DNA from: Bog-473 sp963753115
GTDB lineage: Bacteria > Actinomycetota > Acidimicrobiia > Acidimicrobiales > RAAP-2
NCBI GenBank assembly: GCA_963753115.1
Contig: CAVWBB010000018.1
Location: 180,902-244,901, forward strand
DNA: 64,000 bases
Direction of reading: 5' to 3'
How positions within the stretch are numbered: position 1 is the first letter of the stretch; each line of letters begins with the position of its first letter. Position numbers and translations under genes: made by a program. Positions 25,957 through 34,727 of this stretch are shown here, piece by piece. The notes under the pieces were generated by a model. It did no database searches. It was not told where the DNA came from and worked only from the letters and a program-made list of their open reading frames with translations.

Positions 25957-28611
25957 TTAGCGGCTGCCCACCTGGTCCTCGGGGACGCCTTCCGCCTGGA
26001 GGATGTCCGCGCGCAACGACAGTGCACGATCGCGTAAGGCCTGTTCGGCGTCGATGCCCAGCCGTTGGGCGAGGTTCGCCACGGCGAAGAGGACCTCGCC
26101 GACGGTCGCCTGGACATCTTCGCCGTCCGTCGCCAGCGGGTCGTCGGAGCGTGGGTCGGAGCCCTCGGCACGCCGGGCCAGTGCGGCCAGCGCCCGGAGC
26201 GTCTCGTCGTCGTCGGCCTCGTCGGGCTCCAGGCCGACCGCCCGCGCCTTGCGCGCCAGCTTGTTCGCGAGCATCAGCGCGGGGAGGCCCGCCGGGATCC
26301 CCTCCGTCACGCTGCTGCGGCCCTTCTCGCTCTTCTTGATCGCCTCCCAGTTGGTGACCACCTGCTCCGCGTTGTCGACGTCGACGTCGCCGAACACATG
26401 GGGGTGGCGGTGGACGAGCTTGTCGTGCACGCGGTGCGCCACGTCCGCCAGGTCGAACCGGCCCTCCTCGTCAGCCAGCCGGGCATGGAACACGATCTGG
26501 AACAGGAGATCGCCCAGCTCCTCTTCCAGATGTTCGTATGCGTCCGCGCGTGCGTCCGTGTCTGGGTCCGTGTCGGCCCCGGGCCCGCCCACCTCCGCCA
26601 GCGCGTCCAGCACCTCGTAGCTCTCCTCGACCAGGTGGGGACGGAGCGATTCGTGCGTCTGGGCCCGGTCCCAGGGACAGCGCTCCCGCAACGTGTCCAT
26701 GAGAGCGACCAGCCGCGCCACCTCGTCGCCGGCGGAGCGGCCGTCGGCCGGCACCGCGCCCGGGACGTACAGCGAGGTCAGGTGGTCCGGCTCCACCGTC
26801 CGGTCGAGATCCCACCAGTCCACCGCAACCACCACCTCGTCGTCGAGACCGAGGTGGTGCAGGAGCACCGGCCGCGGCAGCTCCACGCCGTCATCGTCGC
26901 GGGCGGCCAGCTTCACCTCGGAGAGCAAGTTCCGCGACCAGCACTGGGCCACCAGGAAGGGGCCGTGTTCGCGCTCCGCCACGGGCCCGAAGGCGTCGGC
27001 GTCCACCAGCCGCACCCCCTCGGCGAGCGGGTCGACGCCGAGCGCCGCCCAGGCCAGATCCAAGAAGGAGAGCGCCGGCAGGGCGGTGACCTCCACCCGG
27101 TCGTCGGCGCGCAGCAGGTCGACGCTGCGCTCGGCCACCAGCGGCGATCCGGGCACGGCGTACACGATTGTGTCGGGCGCTGCCTCGCGCGCCGCGGCCA
27201 CCAGCACCTCGACGATCCCGGCGTAGACCTCCTCGAACGTCGCCGCGGCCTGGTAGAGATGATCGAAGGCGGGCACACCCTCGAAACGGGCGGCGGCCGG
27301 ATGCCGCGCCGTCCTGAGATAGGCCCGCCCCGGCGCGGCTTCCAGCCGGGTGGCCGCGTCGTTTCCCACGAGCTCGGCGCCAGCTGGCCCGAGGCCCACC
27401 ACCGTGACGTGGGGGCGGTGCAGCGGCACGGTCAGCCGCTTGACGGGATGGTCGAACCCGAAGCCGAAGAAGATGGCGGAGGCCGGTGCGGTGCGGCCGA
27501 CGTTCGCCGTGGCGTTCAGCACGTCAGCCGGCTCGGGTGTGAGCGGCGTGAGCACCGAGGCTGCGCCGGGCACCCACACCCCGTATTGCGGGTTCACGCT
27601 CACCGAAGACCGGCGCTCGGCCGCCGTCAGCGCCGTGTGGGTGGCCGCCGAACCCGCCGTCTGGACGGCGTTCGCCACTGCGGCCTTGGCCTTGGCGTAG
27701 GGCGTCGGCGTCCGCGAGGTGATCTGCAACAGGAGATACGTCCCATTGTCGTTGACGGGGGCCGAGACGGCTCCGGTCGCCAGACTGCCAAGGTCCGCAG
27801 TCGAGGGCAGCTTGCTTTCCAGGTCGGACAGCACGGCGCAACCCTGCGCACCGCCTCCGCTGCTACTGGTGTTCGACGCCACCGTGGCGAACGGCGTGCC
27901 GAAGGCGACCTGCGCGGCGGCCTCCTGCGCCGCGGTCTCGCTGGAGAAGACAGCTGCCGTGAGACACGCCGTGTCGAACTTGGCGCTGTGCGCCGCGAAG
28001 TAGTTCTGCAGGTCCGCCTGGGTCGAACCCACGCCGGCCAGGTCCTCCTGCAATGCGGTCGCCGTGGCGTTGAACTGCACCTGTTCGTCGACGAACGAAG
28101 CCGGCAGCGAGTCCAGCACCTGCTTCCCGGTGAGTGCCTGGCCCGTCAGGCTGCAGCCGTAGCGCACGTCCTGGCCCTGCTGCGTCTGGAGGATCTCGGA
28201 CATCACCTCGGAGATCTGTGTGGTCAGGTTGGCGCGGGCCGTGGTGAGGTCGGCCTGGGTGACGGTGACATGGCGGTGGCCCGCCAGCTGCAGCACGAGC
28301 TGGTGACCGATCTCGGTTTCGAGGTAGGTGGCCACGAAGGAGGTGGTGGCGGTCGGATGGTCGCCCGCGTACTGGCCCGTGCCGGCCCCCGTGACGGGCG
28401 CCAGCTGCTGCGTTCCGTTCGATGACAGGTACGCCAGCGAGTTCAGGTAGCACTGGTAGTAGGCGCTGCCGGCAATGGCGTTGACGTCGGAATTGAGGTC
28501 TTGCTGGCTGATGTTGCTGCCGTTGACGGTGGCCGCGTTCGATGGGATCGAGAGCGCGGCCGCGGCGACGCCGCCGGCCAGGACGATGAGGAGAACGATG
28601 AGCCGCTTCAC
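25957..28611 (-). CDS. mazG: Single ORF joining SurA-like foldase (N-term) to MazG NTP pyrophosphohydrolase (C-term); probable frameshift artefact
   Basis: As written, one 884-residue ORF. Residues 1-390: signal/anchor (LIVLLIVLAGGVAAAALSIP), SurA-N-like helices (NGSNISQQDLNSDVNAI) and a degenerate parvulin region ending YGVWVPGAASVLTPLTPEPA. Residues 395-884: a tetrapyrrole-methylase-like domain (VTVVGLGPAGAELVG) and MazG repeats (CPWDRAQTHESLRPHLVEES, HLEEELGDLLFQIVFHARLA, VTNWEAIKKSEKGR). An exported foldase joined to a cytosolic house-cleaning enzyme is topologically implausible. In a neighbouring frame the foldase would end at TGA 27434-27432 and mazG would start at GTG 27429, so two adjacent genes are likely. 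Confidence 0.85.
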   Translation of the reverse strand: MKRLIVLLIVLAGGVAAAALSIPSNAATVNGSNISQQDLNSDVNAIAGSAYYQCYLNSLAYLSSNGTQQLAPVTGAGTGQYAGDHPTATTSFVATYLETEIGHQLVLQLAGHRHVTVTQADLTTARANLTTQISEVMSEILQTQQGQDVRYGCSLTGQALTGKQVLDSLPASFVDEQVQFNATATALQEDLAGVGSTQADLQNYFAAHSAKFDTACLTAAVFSSETAAQEAAAQVAFGTPFATVASNTSSSGGGAQGCAVLSDLESKLPSTADLGSLATGAVSAPVNDNGTYLLLQITSRTPTPYAKAKAAVANAVQTAGSAATHTALTAAERRSSVSVNPQYGVWVPGAASVLTPLTPEPADVLNATANVGRTAPASAIFFGFGFDHPVKRLTVPLHRPHVTVVGLGPAGAELVGNDAATRLEAAPGRAYLRTARHPAAARFEGVPAFDHLYQAAATFEEVYAGIVEVLVAAAREAAPDTIVYAVPGSPLVAERSVDLLRADDRVEVTALPALSFLDLAWAALGVDPLAEGVRLVDADAFGPVAEREHGPFLVAQCWSRNLLSEVKLAARDDDGVELPRPVLLHHLGLDDEVVVAVDWWDLDRTVEPDHLTSLYVPGAVPADGRSAGDEVARLVALMDTLRERCPWDRAQTHESLRPHLVEESYEVLDALAEVGGPGADTDPDTDARADAYEHLEEELGDLLFQIVFHARLADEEGRFDLADVAHRVHDKLVHRHPHVFGDVDVDNAEQVVTNWEAIKKSEKGRSSVTEGIPAGLPALMLANKLARKARAVGLEPDEADDDETLRALAALARRAEGSDPRSDDPLATDGEDVQATVGEVLFAVANLAQRLGIDAEQALRDRALSLRADILQAEGVPEDQVGSR
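27427..27434 (-). other. Probable true stop of foldase gene and GTG start of mazG
   Basis: On the minus strand the bases read TGA-CC-GTG. The TGA closes a frame that, read from about 27490 onward, gives PPPSSSASGSTIPSSG, a Ser/Pro tail natural for a secreted protein; the GTG opens MazG as M-P-L-H-R-P-H-V-T-V-V-G-L-G-P-A. The written fused frame instead reads IFFGFGFDHPVKRLT across this point. No strong ribosome-binding site precedes the GTG, consistent with stop-start coupling. Confidence 0.6.
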
Positions 28612-28651
28612 GCGCCGCGCACTCTACAAGGTGTCCCCGCCGCGTCCCACT

Positions 28652-31600
28652 TCAGCCAAGGGGGAGCAGCTCTTCGATCACGGCGCGCACCGTATCGGGT
28701 GCGGAATCGCCGTTGGTGACGGGCAGCAGCAGCTGGGCCATGTCCTCGCGGTAGGTGGCGCCCGGGGCCAGGCGGCGGAGACGCACCTGGGCGCTGGCCG
28801 GTAGCGCCACCGGTGAGATGCGCACGGTCGGCTGGCGGCCGCCCGCACGCACCGAGCTCATGGAGACCTCGCTGATCCCCCGGGCCAGCGCACTGGCCCG
28901 CAGCCGGGCCAGTGCCAGGAGGCCGTCGGCCGCGGCCGGCAGCGGCCCATAGCGGTCGACCCATTCGGCCCCGATGTCGTCCACGTCGGCCATGGAGGTA
29001 GCCGAGGCCAGGCGGCGGTACGCCTCCAGTCGGGCGTCCTCGGCCGCCACGTAGTCCTTGGGGAGATGGGCGTCGCCCGGGACGTCGAGCGAGACGGTGG
29101 ACGGGGTGGGCCGGGGCTCGCCCCTGGCCTCTGCGACCGCCTCGGCCACCAGCTGCACGTAGAGGTCGTACCCCACCGCGGCGATATGTCCCGACTGGTC
29201 GGAGCCGAGGAGGTTGCCGGCTCCCCGGATCTCGAGGTCGCGCATCGCGATCTTGAAGCCCGAACCCAGCTCGGTGTGCTCGCCGATGGTCTTCAAGCGC
29301 TCGTAAGCCTGCTCGGAGAGCACGCGGTCGGCCGGATGGAAGAGATAGGCGTAGGCCCGCTGCCCGCTTCGGCCGACCCGTCCCCGGATCTGGTGCAGCT
29401 GTCCCAGCCCGAGCAGATCGGCGCGGTCAACGATCAGCGTGTTGACCGAGGGCATGTCGATCCCCGACTCGATGATGGTGGTGCAGACCAGCACGTCATA
29501 GCGCCGCTCCCAAAAGTCGAGCACCACCGTTTCGAGGCTTCCCTCGTCCATCTGTCCGTGCGCCACGGCCACCCTGGCCTCGGGCACGAGGTCGCGGACC
29601 TCACGGGCGACCCGGTCGATGTCCGAGACGCGGTTGTGGACATAGAAGGTCTGCCCCTCGCGCAACAGCTCACGACGCAGCGCCTCACTGATGGCCGAGC
29701 GATCCTGCTCCCCGACGTAGGTGAGGATCGGACGCCTGTCGGCCGGCGGGGTGTTGACCATCGAAAGGTCGCGGATGCCGGTCAGGGCCATCTCCAACGT
29801 ACGCGGGATGGGGCTTGCGGTCAGCGTCAGCACGTCGACCCCTTCGGCCATGCGCTTCATGGCCTCCTTGTGCGTCACGCCGAAGCGCTGCTCCTCGTCG
29901 ACGACCAGGATCCCGAGGTTCTTGAACTGGACGTCCTGGCCGAGCAGGCGGTGCGTCCCGACCACCACGTCGACGCTCCCGTCGGCCAGTCCCTGCACCA
30001 CCGCTCGTTGCTGGGCCGGCGACAAGAAGCGGCTCAAGAGCTCGACCCGCACGGGATAGGGCGCGTAGCGATCGGCAAAGGTCTGCGCGTGCTGGCTGGC
30101 CAGCAGTGTCGTCGGGGCGAGGATGACCGCCTGCGTCCCGTCCTGCACCGCCTTGAAGGCGGCCCGCACCGCGACCTCGGTCTTGCCGAAGCCGACGTCA
30201 CCGCAGATCAGCCGGTCCATCGGGCGCGGCTCCTCCATGTCCCGCTTGACGTCGGCGATGGCCTTCAATTGATCCTCGGTCTCGACGAAGCCGAACGAAC
30301 CCTCCATCTCGGTCTGCCAGGGCGTGTCGGGGCTGAACGCCCGCCCCTCGACGGCCAGGCGCCGGCGGTACAGCTCCACCAGCTCCGCCGCCACCTCGCT
30401 CGCCGCGGCACGAGCCTTGGCCCGGGTCCGCTGCCAGTCGGCACCGCCCATCTTTGAAAGCGTCGGCGACTCGCCGCCGCTGTAGGGCGTGATGGCCTCG
30501 ATCTGCTCAACCGGCAGATAGAGGCGGTCCGACCCGCGGTACTGCAGGATCAGGTAGTCGCGGGTGGTCCCGCCCATGGTCCGTGTCGTCACCCCCTCGA
30601 AGCGCGCCACGCCGTGCTGACGGTGCACGACGAAGCTCCCCGCCTCGAGGTCGTCGAAGAAGCCGTCGGCGGCCCGCGCCCGCGGGCGCGCCCGGCGGTG
30701 CGGCACGCGCCGGCCTGTGACGTCGGTCTCGGAGAGGACGGCGACCTTGGCGTCGGGAAGGATGAAACCGCTGGTGATCGGCGCCGCAACCACAGAGGCC
30801 CCCGCGGTGCCGGGTGCCGCGTCGACCACCGGCGCGTGCAGGCCCTCGGACGCCAGCGCTTCGGCGAGCCGGCTCGCCCCAGGTGCCGTGGCGGCACACA
30901 GCGTCACGGAGTATCCCTGGCCCACCAGCGCGGTCACGCCGGTGGCCAGTCGGGTGGGATCCCCCGCCACCGGATCGAAGCGCCGCACCGTCAGCGCGGC
31001 GGTCGAGGGGCCTTCCGGGACGGACGGGAGCGAGGTGACGCCGGCTCCGCTGTCGCTCAGGAGGCGCTCGAACGGCACGTGGAGGCGCGGGAAGCTCTCC
31101 TCCTCCGCCTCCTTTGCCCCCCAGGTGGCCGCCAGCGTCTCGGCCAGCGCCGCCTCCTCGTCCAGCAGCTGGACGCCGCGGTCCCTGATCCGGCGCGGCT
31201 CGACCAGCACCACCTGCGCACCGGCCGGCAGGAGGTCGGGCAAGACCCGCGGCTGGTCCTCCAGGAACGGGAGCCACGACTCCATGCCGTCGAACTGCGC
31301 GCCCTCGGCCAGGTTCTCCCACACCGACGCACCCCAAGGGCGGCGCGCCGTCAGTGCGGCGGCGGCGTCGCGCAGCGCCGCTGTCAGCACGAGTTCGCGA
31401 CAGCCGTAGAGCGCGACGGCGCGCAAGTCGTGCGACGAGCGCTGGTCACTGACCGAGAACGCGGTGAGCCGGTCGACCTCGTCGCCCCAGAGGTCGATGC
31501 GGACGGGCACGTCGGCTGTCGAGGGAAAAATGTCCACGATGCCGCCGCGCACGGCGAACTCGCCCCGGTGCTCGACTTGGTGCTCGCGGCGGTAGCCCAT

Positions 31601-32092
31601 GGCCACCAGCGCAGGGAGGAACTCCGCCACGTCCACCTGGTCCCCCGGCCGGATGACCAGTGGCGCCGTCGCTTCCAGCGGGCCGAGTCGCTGCAATATC
31701 GCCCGGACCGGGGCGACGATCACGCGGGGTGGCGGCGGCAGCGCCGGATCCGGTGCCGCGGTGAGCGCGTGGAGCACGGCCAGGCGCCGTCCCATCGTCT
31801 CGGTCTCGGGGCTGACCCGCTCGAAGGGGAGGGTCTCCCAGGCCGGCAGCACGGTGACCGGGGTCGCCAGCGCCCCGACCACGGGACCCCCCGCCACACC
31901 CGCGTCCTCGGCCTCTCCGTTCTCGGCCGCGATCAGGCAGGACAAGTCGTCGCCCAGGCGCTCGGCGTCCAACCCCGTCGCCGTGATCACGAGGAGCGGG
32001 GATCGGTCCGTGAACGCGGCCAACGCGGCGGCGACCACGGCCTGGGCCGCTTCGGGCACCGCGACGGTGGCGTCGGCGGCGCCGACCAGCAC
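28652..32092 (-). CDS. mfd: Transcription-repair coupling factor Mfd
   Basis: Removes RNA polymerase stalled at DNA lesions and recruits UvrA. About 1146 residues: UvrB-like N-terminus, RNAP-interacting domain FFDDLEAGSFVVHRQHGVAR, RecG-like translocase with Walker A ICGDVGFGKTEVAVRAA, DEEQ box VVDEEQRFGVTHK, motif III LTLTASPIPRTLEMAL, motif VI HQIRGRVGRSGQRAYAY. The usual N-terminal PALL-type segment is encoded upstream (IPRLLRSDPALAVLVGAADA) but contains no ATG/GTG/TTG back to tandem stops near 32216; the first usual start is GTG 32092, so a rare start (ATT 32128) or a hidden indel is possible. Confidence 0.95.
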   Translation of the reverse strand: MLVGAADATVAVPEAAQAVVAAALAAFTDRSPLLVITATGLDAERLGDDLSCLIAAENGEAEDAGVAGGPVVGALATPVTVLPAWETLPFERVSPETETMGRRLAVLHALTAAPDPALPPPPRVIVAPVRAILQRLGPLEATAPLVIRPGDQVDVAEFLPALVAMGYRREHQVEHRGEFAVRGGIVDIFPSTADVPVRIDLWGDEVDRLTAFSVSDQRSSHDLRAVALYGCRELVLTAALRDAAAALTARRPWGASVWENLAEGAQFDGMESWLPFLEDQPRVLPDLLPAGAQVVLVEPRRIRDRGVQLLDEEAALAETLAATWGAKEAEEESFPRLHVPFERLLSDSGAGVTSLPSVPEGPSTAALTVRRFDPVAGDPTRLATGVTALVGQGYSVTLCAATAPGASRLAEALASEGLHAPVVDAAPGTAGASVVAAPITSGFILPDAKVAVLSETDVTGRRVPHRRARPRARAADGFFDDLEAGSFVVHRQHGVARFEGVTTRTMGGTTRDYLILQYRGSDRLYLPVEQIEAITPYSGGESPTLSKMGGADWQRTRAKARAAASEVAAELVELYRRRLAVEGRAFSPDTPWQTEMEGSFGFVETEDQLKAIADVKRDMEEPRPMDRLICGDVGFGKTEVAVRAAFKAVQDGTQAVILAPTTLLASQHAQTFADRYAPYPVRVELLSRFLSPAQQRAVVQGLADGSVDVVVGTHRLLGQDVQFKNLGILVVDEEQRFGVTHKEAMKRMAEGVDVLTLTASPIPRTLEMALTGIRDLSMVNTPPADRRPILTYVGEQDRSAISEALRRELLREGQTFYVHNRVSDIDRVAREVRDLVPEARVAVAHGQMDEGSLETVVLDFWERRYDVLVCTTIIESGIDMPSVNTLIVDRADLLGLGQLHQIRGRVGRSGQRAYAYLFHPADRVLSEQAYERLKTIGEHTELGSGFKIAMRDLEIRGAGNLLGSDQSGHIAAVGYDLYVQLVAEAVAEARGEPRPTPSTVSLDVPGDAHLPKDYVAAEDARLEAYRRLASATSMADVDDIGAEWVDRYGPLPAAADGLLALARLRASALARGISEVSMSSVRAGGRQPTVRISPVALPASAQVRLRRLAPGATYREDMAQLLLPVTNGDSAPDTVRAVIEELLPLG

Positions 32093-32230
32093 GGCCAGTG
32101 CCGGGTCGCTGCGGAGAAGGCGCGGAATGGCCGAGAGGCTGCCGGCGTTGCCGTGCGCGGATTGCGCGGATTGCGCTGATTCCGGTCGCGGACGGCACGG
32201 GAGTCGGGGGGACGGAGCTCATCAAATTGA

Positions 32231-32851
32231 TCAGGTGGGCAGCGAGTGGCACCACAGCATGGCGGCATCCATGCCGTCGGCGGCAATGCGCTCGACGGCG
32301 TCCGCCGCCGTCTGCACGGATGTGGCCAGCAGCTCGCGCACCGCTTTCGGCGGCCGGCGCAGGACGTGTGAGGCACCTTGGGCCGCGCTCGGGGGCTTGC
32401 CGACGCCGATGCGCACCCGGAGGAAGTCCGCCGAATGGAGGTGTGACTCCACCGAGCGCAGCCCGTTGTGCCCCGCGAGACCGCCTCCGGCTTTCAGGCG
32501 CACCGTGCCCGGGGGCAGATCGAGCTCGTCATGGACGATCACGATGGAGGTCGGCTCCGCGATCCCGAACCGCGTGACCAGCGTGCGCACGGACGACCCG
32601 GAGTCGTTCATGTAGGTGGTGGGGACGGCCAGAACCACTCGCTTGCCGCCCACTGTGGCCACGGCCGCTCGGGCCTGGACACCCTTCTCGGCGCGCAACG
32701 ACGCGCCGTGCCGTTGGGCCAGGAGCTCGACGGTGTCGGATCCTGCATTGTGCAGGCTCCCGGCGAATTCGGCTCCGGGGTTTCCCAACCCGACGACGAG
32801 CAGGTCCGCCGGTGTCCCCCGGTGTTCCGACCGGGCAAAGGGGCGGCGCAG
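32231..32851 (-). CDS. pth: Peptidyl-tRNA hydrolase
   Basis: Frees tRNA from peptidyl-tRNA that has dropped off ribosomes. GLGNPGAEFAGSLHNAGSDT contains the catalytic histidine; PTTYMNDSGSSV, IVIVHDELDLPPGTVRLK and GGGLAGHNGLRSVESHL are the other family blocks. The first usual start codon, TTG 32788, falls inside the conserved GLGNPG strand and would remove the first beta-strand (DLLVVGLG). The reading frame continues upstream to CTG 32851, three bases after the rplY stop, with GAGAG upstream; I place the start there tentatively. The operon order glmU-prs-rplY-pth-mfd is conserved in actinobacteria. Confidence 0.9.
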   Translation of the reverse strand: MRRPFARSEHRGTPADLLVVGLGNPGAEFAGSLHNAGSDTVELLAQRHGASLRAEKGVQARAAVATVGGKRVVLAVPTTYMNDSGSSVRTLVTRFGIAEPTSIVIVHDELDLPPGTVRLKAGGGLAGHNGLRSVESHLHSADFLRVRIGVGKPPSAAQGASHVLRRPPKAVRELLATSVQTAADAVERIAADGMDAAMLWCHSLPT

Positions 32852-32854
32852 GGC

Positions 32855-33520
32855 CTAGCTCTCTTCGCTGCCCGCCTCGGCCGACGCGTCTCCACCGGAC
32901 TCGGCGGTGGCCTCGGCACCTTCGACGCTCTCGGCGCCCTCGCCCGTCTCCTCCTCGGTGATCACCCGTGGCGGCTGCCCGATGGCGACCGCAGTCTCGG
33001 GGTCGACGTCGGTCGTGACGCCGGTCGGCAGCGCCAGGTCCGAGACGCGGATCTGTCCGCCGATGATGAGGTCCGTGACGTCGGCCTCGATGGCGGAGGG
33101 GATCGCCGTCGGCAGGGCGTTGATGGCGAGCGTGAACATCTGCTGGTCGACAAGCCCGTCCCCGTGGTGGACCTCGAGGGCCTCACCGGTGAGGATGATC
33201 GGCACGTCGGCGCTGATGACCTCGTCGCGGCGCACGATGATGAAGTCCACGTGGGTCACGGTCTGCGCCACAGGGTGGCGCTGCATCTCCCGGGCAAGGG
33301 CGAGATACGTGCCCGAACCGGTGTCGAGGGACAGGAGCTGGTTCGCCCCGGCCTCGCTGTTGAGGGCGATGCGGAGCTCCCGGGCCACGACGGCCACCGG
33401 GAGCGGGTCGGTCCCGTGGCCGTAGATCACGGCCGGGATCTTCCCTTCGCGTCGCAGGCGGCGCACGGCGCGCGAGCCCGTGGGGCGCCCGACTTCGGCG
33501 GCGAGTACGACTTCGGCCAT
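32855..33520 (-). CDS. rplY: 50S ribosomal protein bL25 (CTC/TL5 long form)
   Basis: Binds 5S rRNA in the large subunit. 221 residues: N-terminal L25 domain (GSRAVRRLRREGKIPAVIYG, VTHVDFIIVRRDEVISADVP) and the C-terminal TL5 extension (INALPTAIPSAIEADVTDLI), ending in an acidic Glu/Ala tail (EGAESVEGAEATAESGGD). The long form is normal in actinobacteria. ATG 33520 is well placed; pth follows three bases after the stop. Confidence 0.95.
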   Translation of the reverse strand: MAEVVLAAEVGRPTGSRAVRRLRREGKIPAVIYGHGTDPLPVAVVARELRIALNSEAGANQLLSLDTGSGTYLALAREMQRHPVAQTVTHVDFIIVRRDEVISADVPIILTGEALEVHHGDGLVDQQMFTLAINALPTAIPSAIEADVTDLIIGGQIRVSDLALPTGVTTDVDPETAVAIGQPPRVITEEETGEGAESVEGAEATAESGGDASAEAGSEES

Positions 33521-33634
33521 GGTGGATCTCCTCAGTGGCGAGAGCGGTGGTCGCGGACGGCACCAGGCCTCCGGCGAACGGCCTACCAGCGTAGCCGCGC
33601 CGCAGGCAGGGGGACCACCCGCCCCCTCAGGCCC

Positions 33635-34606
33635 CTAGACCAGGTTGTCCCCGCCGAAGAGCTCGGAGACCGAGGTGTCCTCGAAGACGGCGTCGATGGC
33701 GTCGGCGATGATCTTGGCCACCGACAGGACCTCGAGCTTGTCGAAGACCCGGTCCTCGGCCACCGGCAGCGTGTCGGTCACCACGACCCGTGAGATCGGC
33801 GCCGCCTTCAGGCGGTCGACGGCGGGGTCGGACAGGACGGCGTGCGTGGCCATGACCGAGATGTCCGATGCGCCGGCCTCGGAGAGCAGTTCGGCGGCGG
33901 CGCAGATGGTCCCCGCGGTGTCGATCATGTCGTCGATGAGGACGCAATGGCGTCCTTCGACGTCACCGACCACGTGGCGGGCCTTGACCTCGTTGTACGT
34001 CCCCCGCGGCCGCGTCTTGTGGATCAGGGCCAGGTCGAAGCCGAGGTGCTGGCTGTAGCGCTCCGCCACCTTCACCCGCCCGGCATCGGGCGCCACCACC
34101 ACGACGTCGCCGCCGAAGTTCTCGCGCATGTAGGCCTCGAGCACCGGCGTCGCCACCAGATGGTCGAAGGGCGTGTCGAAGAAGCCCTGGATCTGCCCGG
34201 AGTGCAGGTCGACGGAGATCACCCGGTCGGCACCCGCCGCCGAGAGCATGTCGGCCACGAGCTTGGCGGTGATCGGCTCACGCCCGGTCGACTTCCGGTC
34301 CTGACGCGAGTAGCCGTAATAGGGGCACACCGCCGTGATGCGCTTGGCCGAGGCGCGCTTGGCGGCGTCGATCATGATGAGGTGCTCCATCAGGGAGTCG
34401 TTGACGGGGCTGGCGTGCGTCTGCACGATGAAGACGTCGCAGCCGCGGATGGAGATGTCGTACTTGCAGTAGATCTCTCCGTTGGCGAACTCGCGGAGGT
34501 TCGCCTCACCGAGCTCCACGCCGAGGTGACCCGCGATGTCCTTGGCCAGTTGGGGATGGGCTCGCCCGGATATCAGCTCGAGGCGACGCCGGGGAATCAG
34601 CTCCAC
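33635..34606 (-). CDS. prs: Ribose-phosphate pyrophosphokinase (PRPP synthetase)
   Basis: Makes PRPP from ribose-5-phosphate and ATP for nucleotide, His and Trp synthesis. 323 residues. ANGEIYCKYDISIRGCDVFI, the RQDRK ATP-binding loop in PYYGYSRQDRKSTGREPI, the VDLHSGQIQGFFDTP signature and the PRPP loop VLIDDMIDTAGTICAAAELL are all intact. It lies between glmU and rplY on the minus strand, the standard actinobacterial neighbourhood. Confidence 0.97.
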   Translation of the reverse strand: MELIPRRRLELISGRAHPQLAKDIAGHLGVELGEANLREFANGEIYCKYDISIRGCDVFIVQTHASPVNDSLMEHLIMIDAAKRASAKRITAVCPYYGYSRQDRKSTGREPITAKLVADMLSAAGADRVISVDLHSGQIQGFFDTPFDHLVATPVLEAYMRENFGGDVVVVAPDAGRVKVAERYSQHLGFDLALIHKTRPRGTYNEVKARHVVGDVEGRHCVLIDDMIDTAGTICAAAELLSEAGASDISVMATHAVLSDPAVDRLKAAPISRVVVTDTLPVAEDRVFDKLEVLSVAKIIADAIDAVFEDTSVSELFGGDNLV

Positions 34607-34727
34607 GACACCAACGCTACTGCGCCCTGCCGCGGCGCGTCTCCGAGCCGTTCGGCCCGTTTGCCGCCCGTGCCTCTGTCGCCGCCCGCGCCCCGGTGCC
34701 GGCCAAGACCACCGGGTGCGGCCCGCG

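Noticed and set aside
26065..28425. 786-codon plus-strand ORF
   Set aside because: Antisense to the foldase/mazG gene, which has strong family motifs. The product is His/Arg/Gln-rich and motif-free.
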